64,000 bases of DNA from assembly GCA_046292445.1 (NCBI GenBank), contig JBKBQT010000009.1, forward strand, positions 62,001 to 126,000. The letters are read 5' to 3'. A program made the position numbers and the translations under genes. Positions 58,070 through 64,000 of the stretch are shown here, piece by piece (positions within the stretch are counted from its first letter, which is position 1; the number at the start of each line of letters is the position of its first letter). This DNA is from CALIZF01 sp046292445 (GTDB taxonomy: Bacteria > Pseudomonadota > Alphaproteobacteria > Rhodobacterales > Rhodobacteraceae). The notes beneath the pieces were generated by a model, which had not been told where the DNA came from, made no database searches, and saw only the letters and a list, made by a program, of their open reading frames with translations.

Positions 58070-58777
58070 ATGCCCGCGCCCATCGACATCTATTACTGGC
58101 CCACGCCGAATGGCTGGAAGATCACCATCGCGCTCGAGGAGATGGGGCTGCCCTATGCGGTGCGTCTGGTGAATATCGGCACCGGCGAGCAGTTCGCGCC
58201 CGCGTTCCTGAAGATCAGCCCGAACAACCGGATGCCGGCCATTGTCGATCCCGAGGGGCCGGACGGCGCGCCGGTGTCGATCTTTGAATCCGGCGCGATC
58301 CTGCAGTATCTCGCGCGCAAGACCGGCCGTTTCTACGGGGCGTCCGAGCGGGACCGCATCGCGGTGGACCAGTGGCTGATGTGGCAGATGGGCGGCGTCG
58401 GGCCGATGGCCGGGCAGGCGCATCACTTCATCCACTACGCGCCGGCGATGGACCCGCCGCAGGTGCTGCCCTATGCGCAGGATCGCTATCGGCGCGAGGT
58501 GGGGCGGCTCTACCGCATTCTCGACGGGCAGCTTGCCGAACGGCCCTATGTGGCGGGGGATTTCCTGTCGATCGCCGACATGGCGATCTGGCCCTGGGCA
58601 CAGGGATGGTCGCGCCAGGAGCAGACGCTGGACGACAAGCCCCATCTCGCCCGCTGGCTGGCGGATCTCAAGGCCCGGCCGGCCTTCGCGGCCGGCATGG
58701 CGGTGGCGGCCGAGCAGCGCACGAATGTCGTCCAGACAGACCGCAAGGCGCAGGATCTGCTTTTCCGGCAGCGATGA
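58070..58777 (+). CDS. Glutathione S-transferase family protein
   Basis: A 235-residue GST of the YfcG/YghU type. The thioredoxin-fold domain reads IDIYYWPTPNGWKITIALEEMGLPY, with NRMPAIVDP at the cis-Pro and FESGAILQYLARKTGRF at the glutathione gamma-Glu contact. A helical C-terminal domain follows, with LAERPYVAGDFLSIADMAIWPWA. Active as a disulfide reductase or conjugating enzyme; the exact substrate is not predictable. Confidence 0.93.
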   Translation: MPAPIDIYYWPTPNGWKITIALEEMGLPYAVRLVNIGTGEQFAPAFLKISPNNRMPAIVDPEGPDGAPVSIFESGAILQYLARKTGRFYGASERDRIAVDQWLMWQMGGVGPMAGQAHHFIHYAPAMDPPQVLPYAQDRYRREVGRLYRILDGQLAERPYVAGDFLSIADMAIWPWAQGWSRQEQTLDDKPHLARWLADLKARPAFAAGMAVAAEQRTNVVQTDRKAQDLLFRQR

Positions 58778-58817
58778 CCCTGCCGCGGGGCGGACGGATA
58801 GACCCGGGGCGCCGCCC

Positions 58818-58863
58818 GTCGAGGCATTGCCTCGACCCCGGGAGTATTTTGGGAACGATGAAG
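58818..58863 (+). repeat. Dispersed stem-loop element, copy D
   Basis: Perfect hairpin GTCGAGGC (58818-58825), loop ATT, GCCTCGAC (58829-58836), 41 bases after the GST stop. The conserved tail at 58841-58863 reads GGAGTATTT, TGG, GAAC, GA, TGAAG. The stem sequence differs from copies A and B while the fold is kept, indicating that the structure is maintained. Confidence 0.75.
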
Positions 58864-58950
58864 CGGGCCGCGGTGTGCGCCCGGGTGACAGGGCCTTCCG
58901 GGGGGCGGGGGCTTGCACTGCGTTGCGCGCGCGGTCTGCGCGCGCAGGCC

Positions 58951-59649
<699 letters not shown>

Positions 59650-59808
59650 GGGGCGCTCCTCGGATGTCCGATGTTCAATGCGGCAGACGGGGCAAGGCGA
59701 CTGCACGATTTGCGACATGGGTGCGGCGGAAGGCGACTCAAGAGGGCTTGCGTACTTGCTTGCTTCCGAGGGCTTGCCGATGTTCGCATAATGTTCCAGT
59801 GTGCAGGC

Positions 59809-60894
59809 ATGAATCGCGATCCGTCCATCCCGGCGAACCTGCGGCTGCGCGCAAGGGGGGCGGCGTCGAACGACGCCGGCCGGTTCGAGGTGCAGCGGCG
59901 CGAGGCGGCCCATGACGGCTGGGACCTGCCCGAGGCGGCGCGGCTGCTGCGCACCGAGGTGCGCGACGAGCGGCCGCGGTCGGCGCTGGTCTGGAACCGC
60001 TCGCCCGACCTGCCATTCGACCGCAGCGTGAACCCCTATCGCGGCTGCGAGCACGGCTGTGCCTACTGCTATGCGCGGCCGAGCCATGCGTATCTGAACC
60101 TCTCGCCGGGGCTCGATTTCGAGACGCGGCTCATCGCGCGGCCCGGGATCGATGCGGTATTGGCCCGCGAGATCGGGGCGCGGGGCTATCGCGCCGCGCC
60201 GGTGGCGCTTGGCACCAATACCGATCCCTACCAACCGGTCGAGGCCGACCGAGGCATCACGCGGGCAGTGATCGCGGTGCTGGCGGCGTCGGGGCATCCG
60301 CTGGCCATCACCACGCGCGGCACGCTGATCGAGCGCGACATCGACCTGCTGGCGCCGATGGCGGCGCGGGGGCTGGTGCGGGTGGGGATCAGCGTGACCA
60401 CGCTCGATCCCGCACTGGCGCGGCGGATGGAGCCGCGGGCGCCGGCGCCGGCGCGGCGGCTGGCGGTGGTGCGGCGGCTGGCCGAGGCGGGGGTGCCGGT
60501 GCGGATCATGGCATCCCCGATGATCCCCGGCCTGACCGATCACGAGATCGAGGCCATCCTTGCCGCCGGGCGGGATGCGGGGGCGGTGGCGGCCTCGACG
60601 ATCCCGCTGCGGCTTCCGCGTGAGGTGGCGGGGCTGTGGCAGGACTGGCTCGCGCGGGAGGAGCCGGGGCGGGCGGCCCGCGTCATGGCGCGCGTGCGCG
60701 CGATGCACGGCGGGCGCGACTACGACCCGGCCTTCGGGCGGCGGATGCGGGGCGAAGGGGTCTGGGCCGACCTGATGCGCCGGCGGTTCGAGGCGGCCTG
60801 CACGCGGCTGGGGCTAGCCGAGCGGATGCCGCCGCTGCGGGCGGATTTGTTCGCGCGGCCAGTGGGGTCGGGAGAGCAGATGCGGCTGTTGTGA
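59809..60894 (+). CDS. PA0069-family radical SAM protein
   Basis: A 361-residue radical SAM enzyme. The 4Fe-4S motif is Cys80-x3-Cys84-x2-Cys87 in NPYRGCEHGCAYCYARPSH. A DERPRSALVWNRSPDLPFDRSVNPY lead-in (landmark FDRSVNPYRGC) and LGTNTDPYQPVE identify the PA0069 group, whose reaction is unknown. Widespread in alphaproteobacteria. It is divergent from the corrinoid gene with a 159-bp gap. Confidence 0.93.
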   Translation: MNRDPSIPANLRLRARGAASNDAGRFEVQRREAAHDGWDLPEAARLLRTEVRDERPRSALVWNRSPDLPFDRSVNPYRGCEHGCAYCYARPSHAYLNLSPGLDFETRLIARPGIDAVLAREIGARGYRAAPVALGTNTDPYQPVEADRGITRAVIAVLAASGHPLAITTRGTLIERDIDLLAPMAARGLVRVGISVTTLDPALARRMEPRAPAPARRLAVVRRLAEAGVPVRIMASPMIPGLTDHEIEAILAAGRDAGAVAASTIPLRLPREVAGLWQDWLAREEPGRAARVMARVRAMHGGRDYDPAFGRRMRGEGVWADLMRRRFEAACTRLGLAERMPPLRADLFARPVGSGEQMRLL

Positions 60895-60998
60895 CGCGAA
60901 CGGCGGTGTCCTGTCAGAGGGGCCCGGCCGCCGGCGTGACGCCTGTCCCGGGGCGGGCGTCTTGCGCCGGTGCGGCGTTCCGGCGACGGCGGCGTTTC

Positions 60999-61027
60999 GT
61001 GATCACGCACGCAAAACGTGTGATCAC
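60999..61027. promoter_or_regulatory. Twin GTGATCAC palindromes upstream of sdhC
   Basis: Two perfect 8-bp palindromes GTGATCAC at 60999-61006 and 61020-61027 are exactly 21 bp apart, two helical turns. The second is embedded in TGTGATCACA. They lie about 146 bases ahead of sdhC in the 278-bp region after the radical SAM gene. Probably an operator controlling succinate dehydrogenase; the regulator is not identified. Confidence 0.5.
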
Positions 61028-61172
61028 AAAGGGGCGCCTTTTTGTCGCGGTCATGCGTGCGGTCATGCTGCAACTGCGTTGCGGGCGTGACTCGCAATTG
61101 AAAAGCGGTATCTATCAAGCGAGCCAGCGCTGCGCCTCGCCGCGCCGCGCGCCAAGCCGAAGGGAGCCGACC

Positions 61173-61559
61173 ATGGCCGAGGTCAAACGGGCCGTCCACC
61201 GCCCGCTGTCACCGCATCTGCAAATCTATCGCTGGCACATCCCGATGCTCACGTCGATCCTGACGCGGGTCACCGGGAATGCGCTGATCGTGGCCGCGCT
61301 GCTGGGCATCTGGTGGCTGACGGCGGCGGCGACCTCGCCCGAGGCCTTCGCGCTGGCTGACGGTGTCGTGCGGTCCTGGCTGGGGCAGCTTGTGATGCTC
61401 GGCGCGCTCTGGGCGGTGTGGTATCATTACCTCGCGGGGCTGCGCCATCTCTATTACGACGCGGGCAAGGGCCTCGATATTCCCACGGCGGAAAAGCTGG
61501 GGATCGCCTGCCTCGGCGGGTCGGTCGTGCTGACCGTCATCACGCTTCTGATCGTCTGA
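61173..61559 (+). CDS. sdhC: Succinate dehydrogenase cytochrome b556 subunit SdhC
   Basis: A 128-residue membrane anchor of complex II with three helices. The family signature is HRPLSPHLQIYRWHIPMLTSILTRVTG, and the heme His is likely in YHYLAGLRHLYYD. AAGGGAG precedes the ATG at 61173. First gene of sdhC-sdhD-sdhA. Confidence 0.96.
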   Translation: MAEVKRAVHRPLSPHLQIYRWHIPMLTSILTRVTGNALIVAALLGIWWLTAAATSPEAFALADGVVRSWLGQLVMLGALWAVWYHYLAGLRHLYYDAGKGLDIPTAEKLGIACLGGSVVLTVITLLIV

Positions 61560-61567
61560 GGGTTGCG

Positions 61568-61939
61568 ATGCGTTATATCACCGATTACAAACGCGCCGTC
61601 GGCCGTGGCGCTGCCCGTGCCGGGACCGAACACCACTGGGCAATGCAGGTGTCGGCCGTAGGGCTGGCGATCCTGATCCCGGTCTTCGTCTACATCTTCG
61701 GCTCGGCGCTCGGTCAGGGACATGCCGAGGTCGTGGCGCTGTTCTCGCGGCCTTTCCCGGCAGTTGTCACCGCGCTCACGCTGGTGGTCGGCCTCCATCA
61801 CTTCCGCAAGGGCGCGCAGACGATGATCGAGGACTATGCCCGCGGCACCGCCAAGAAGGCATTCATCATGCTGACCATCGTCGTCAGCTATGGCGCGATG
61901 GCGACCGGCCTTGTCGCGCTCGCGCGGATCGCGCTCTGA
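61568..61939 (+). CDS. sdhD: Succinate dehydrogenase membrane anchor SdhD
   Basis: A 123-residue anchor with three helices. RAVGRGAARAGTEHHWAMQVSAVGL and GLHHFRKGAQTMIEDYARG (heme/quinone His) are typical of alphaproteobacterial SdhD. It begins 8 bases after sdhC. Confidence 0.95.
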   Translation: MRYITDYKRAVGRGAARAGTEHHWAMQVSAVGLAILIPVFVYIFGSALGQGHAEVVALFSRPFPAVVTALTLVVGLHHFRKGAQTMIEDYARGTAKKAFIMLTIVVSYGAMATGLVALARIAL

Positions 61940-61946
61940 GGGGACC

Positions 61947-63749
61947 ATGGCAGCTTATACTTACGAGACGCACGACTACGATGTGGTGGTGGTGGGCGCG
62001 GGCGGATCGGGCCTGCGCGCGACGCTGGGGATGGCCGAGCAGGGCCTGCGCACCGCCTGCATCACCAAGGTGTTCCCGACCCGCAGCCATACGGTCGCCG
62101 CGCAGGGCGGCATCGCGGCGAGCCTGTCGAACATGGGGCCGGACCACTGGCAATGGCACATGTACGACACCGTGAAGGGGTCGGACTGGCTGGGCGACAC
62201 GGATGCGATGGAATATCTCGCACGAGAGGCGCCCAAGGCGGTCTATGAGCTCGAGCATTACGGCGTGCCTTTCAGCCGCACCGAGGACGGCAAGATCTAT
62301 CAGCGCCCCTTCGGCGGGCATACGACCGAATTCGGCGAGGGCCCGCCGGTGCAGCGCACCTGCGCCGCCGCCGACCGCACCGGGCATGCGATCCTGCACA
62401 CGCTCTACGGCCAGAGCCTCAAGCAGAAGGCCGAATTCTACATCGAGTATTTCGCGCTCGATCTCATCATCACCGACGGGGCCTGCACCGGCGTCGTGGC
62501 CTGGAAACTCGACGACGGCACGATGCATGTCTTCAACGCCAAGATGGTGGTGCTGGCGACGGGCGGTTACGGGCGCGCCTATTTCAGCGCGACATCCGCC
62601 CATACCTGCACCGGCGACGGCAACGGGATGGTGGCGCGGGCCGGCCTGCCCTTGCAGGACATGGAATTCGTGCAGTTCCACCCGACCGGCATCTATGGTG
62701 CCGGCTGCCTGATCACCGAAGGCGCGCGGGGCGAGGGGGGTTATCTGACCAATTCGGAAGGCGAGCGGTTCATGGAACGCTATGCCCCGACCTACAAGGA
62801 CCTCGCGTCGCGCGATGTCGTGTCGCGCTGCATGACGATCGAGATCCGCGAGGGGCGCGGGGTGGGGCCGAACAAGGATCACATCCACCTCAACCTGTCG
62901 CATCTGCCGAAGGAAGCGCTGGAGCTGCGGCTGCCGGGCATCAGCGAAAGCGCCCGCATCTTTGCCGGCGTCGATGTGACCAAGGCGCCGATCCCGGTGC
63001 TGCCGACGGTGCATTACAACATGGGCGGCATCCCCACGAATTACTGGGGCGAGGTGCTGAACCCGACCGAAGGCAATCCCGATGCGGTCTTTCCCGGTCT
63101 GATGGCGGTCGGCGAGGCTGCCTGTGCGAGCGTGCACGGCGCCAACCGGCTCGGGTCCAACAGCCTGATCGACCTTGTGGTGTTCGGCCGGGCGGCGGCG
63201 ATCCGGGCCGGCAAGGTGGTTGATCCCGAAACGGCGGTGCCGGCGACGAACCGGGCGGCGGTCGATGCGATCCTCGGCCGGTTCGACCGGTTCCGGCATG
63301 CGAGCGGCAATGTGCCGACGGCCGAGCTGCGGCTTGAGATGCAGCGGACCATGCAGGCGGATGCGGCGGTGTTCCGCACCGACAAGACACTGGCCGAGGG
63401 CTGTGCCAAGATGACGGCGGTGGCGTCCAAGATGGACGATATCCGCGTGACCGACCGCAGCCTCGTGTGGAACTCGGATTTGATGGAGACGCTCGAGCTC
63501 GACAACCTCATGCCCAATGCGATGGCCACGATCGTGGCGGCCGAGGCGCGCAAGGAAAGCCGCGGTGCGCATGCCTCCGAGGATCATCCGAACCGCGACG
63601 ATGCCAATTGGCGCAAGCATTCGTTGGCCTGGGTCGAGGGGGCGAAGGTGCGGCTGGGCTACCGGCCGGTGCATCTGGAGCCGCTGACGAAGCCCGAAGA
63701 GGGGGGGATCGATCTCAAGCGGATTGCCCCGAAGGCGCGGGTCTATTGA
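61947..63749 (+). CDS. sdhA: Succinate dehydrogenase flavoprotein subunit SdhA
   Basis: A 600-residue complete flavoprotein. FAD loop VVVGAGGSGLRATLG; FAD is covalently bound to His48 in PTRSHTVAAQGG. The capping domain and active-site Arg/His are present (HPTGIYGAGCLITEGARGEGG, HYNMGGIPTN, GLMAVGEAACASVHGANRLGSNSL as landmarks). Eight bases after sdhD. Confidence 0.98.
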   Translation: MAAYTYETHDYDVVVVGAGGSGLRATLGMAEQGLRTACITKVFPTRSHTVAAQGGIAASLSNMGPDHWQWHMYDTVKGSDWLGDTDAMEYLAREAPKAVYELEHYGVPFSRTEDGKIYQRPFGGHTTEFGEGPPVQRTCAAADRTGHAILHTLYGQSLKQKAEFYIEYFALDLIITDGACTGVVAWKLDDGTMHVFNAKMVVLATGGYGRAYFSATSAHTCTGDGNGMVARAGLPLQDMEFVQFHPTGIYGAGCLITEGARGEGGYLTNSEGERFMERYAPTYKDLASRDVVSRCMTIEIREGRGVGPNKDHIHLNLSHLPKEALELRLPGISESARIFAGVDVTKAPIPVLPTVHYNMGGIPTNYWGEVLNPTEGNPDAVFPGLMAVGEAACASVHGANRLGSNSLIDLVVFGRAAAIRAGKVVDPETAVPATNRAAVDAILGRFDRFRHASGNVPTAELRLEMQRTMQADAAVFRTDKTLAEGCAKMTAVASKMDDIRVTDRSLVWNSDLMETLELDNLMPNAMATIVAAEARKESRGAHASEDHPNRDDANWRKHSLAWVEGAKVRLGYRPVHLEPLTKPEEGGIDLKRIAPKARVY

Positions 63750-64000
63750 TCCGCGCCGCTGCCCTCGCCCTGCTCGCGGCGGGTTGCGCGCCGATGCCGG
63801 TCGCACAGGCCGAACGGCTCTGCCGCGACCAGGTCGCGGCCGCCAGTGCACAGGCCGCCAGTGCACGGGCCGCCAGTGCACGGGTCGGCGGTGTGCAGGT
63901 GGGCGGGATGGCGCGGATCGGCCTGTCGGCCGGGCCGGACGGCACGCGGATCGAGCGGCGCCTTGATCTCGACGCGACGACGACGACGCGTGCGGGGAGC
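63746..64000 (+). CDS. Putative lipoprotein between sdhA and sdhB, truncated by the window edge
   Basis: An open frame of 85 codons that runs off the right end. It begins with TTG at 63746, overlapping the sdhA stop (TTGA). The first residues are LIRAAALALLAAGCAPMPVA: a short signal with lipobox LAAGC, so the mature protein is probably lipid-anchored from that Cys. Residues 32-46 are three copies of AASAQ/AASAR encoded by 15-bp repeats at 63839-63883. An unnamed protein at this place in the sdh operon is seen in Rhodobacteraceae. Function unknown. Confidence 0.68.
   Translation, partial: MIRAAALALLAAGCAPMPVAQAERLCRDQVAAASAQAASARAASARVGGVQVGGMARIGLSAGPDGTRIERRLDLDATTTTRAGS

Noticed and set aside
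63839..63883. Three short tandem direct repeats considered as a CRISPR-like array
   Set aside because: They are adjacent 15-bp units without spacers, in frame with a lipoprotein gene, encoding AASA(Q/R).

Overview
The window is a very GC-rich, densely coded chromosomal stretch of an alphaproteobacterium, most likely a Rhodobacteraceae/Paracoccaceae member. Evidence for this placement is the sdhC-sdhD-sdhA-lipoprotein order at the right end, a hisB-hisH/DUF2147/hisA block, a ScfR-type short-chain acyl-CoA regulator, FolE2, a MutY/DUF721/DsbA neighbourhood and a PA0069-type radical SAM gene. No rRNA, tRNA, CRISPR array, prophage or intact insertion sequence was seen. The long antisense open frames that GC-rich DNA produces were discarded.

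Region 1 (1-13837) is a catabolic cluster with a GntR/FCD regulator. It holds the end of an acyl-CoA synthetase, two SDR dehydrogenases, a three-gene 2-oxoacid dehydrogenase (E1 alpha, E1 beta, and an E2 with two subunit-binding domains) and an acyl-CoA dehydrogenase. It also holds a Rieske ferredoxin, a Rieske oxygenase, a MaoC hydratase, a ThuA-like protein, a family III CoA-transferase, an OB-fold (DUF35-like) protein, a thiolase-fold protein without the usual nucleophilic Cys, and a SnoaL-like protein. Together these suggest CoA-dependent oxidation of a ring or side chain ending in retro-aldol cleavage. The substrate is unknown. TTGTAT-type sites recur in its three divergent promoter regions.

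Region 2 (13838-20353) is mostly housekeeping: hisA, a CPBP protease, a DUF2147 secreted protein, hisH, hisB, the ScfR regulator and a BaiN/HI0933-type flavoprotein. hisF is not beside hisA, so region 1 may sit at a synteny break.

Region 3 (20412-29724) is a complete-looking aerobic 2-aminobenzoate (anthranilate) pathway via CoA thioesters: 2-aminobenzoate-CoA ligase, 2-aminobenzoyl-CoA monooxygenase/reductase, SDR, enoyl-CoA hydratase, acyl-CoA dehydrogenase, thioesterase, RidA, a divergent thiolase and a MarR regulator. Region 4 (31038-40219, all minus strand) carries an aspartate dehydrogenase-like gene, a branched-chain-type ABC importer (livFGMHK), 3-hydroxyanthranilate 3,4-dioxygenase, a DapA-family aldolase/hydratase and a lone molybdenum hydroxylase subunit. 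Near-identical 14-bp tandem palindromic repeats lie in the abm divergent promoter and before livK, which suggests that one MarR protein links regions 3 and 4.

Region 5 (40333-47777) holds alkB, mutY, a DUF721 (DciA-like) gene, a DsbA-like gene, a second CoA-transferase, trkH and folE2. Region 6 (48062-55749) is a GntR-amidase-dipeptide-type ABC importer operon whose two ATPases are fused. Region 7 (55746-64000) has metZ, an alpha/beta hydrolase, a glutathione transferase, a corrinoid protein, a radical SAM protein, and sdhC, sdhD, sdhA and a truncated lipoprotein gene. A small dispersed element (a stem-loop plus a conserved 23-bp tail) occurs four times, mostly at gene ends.
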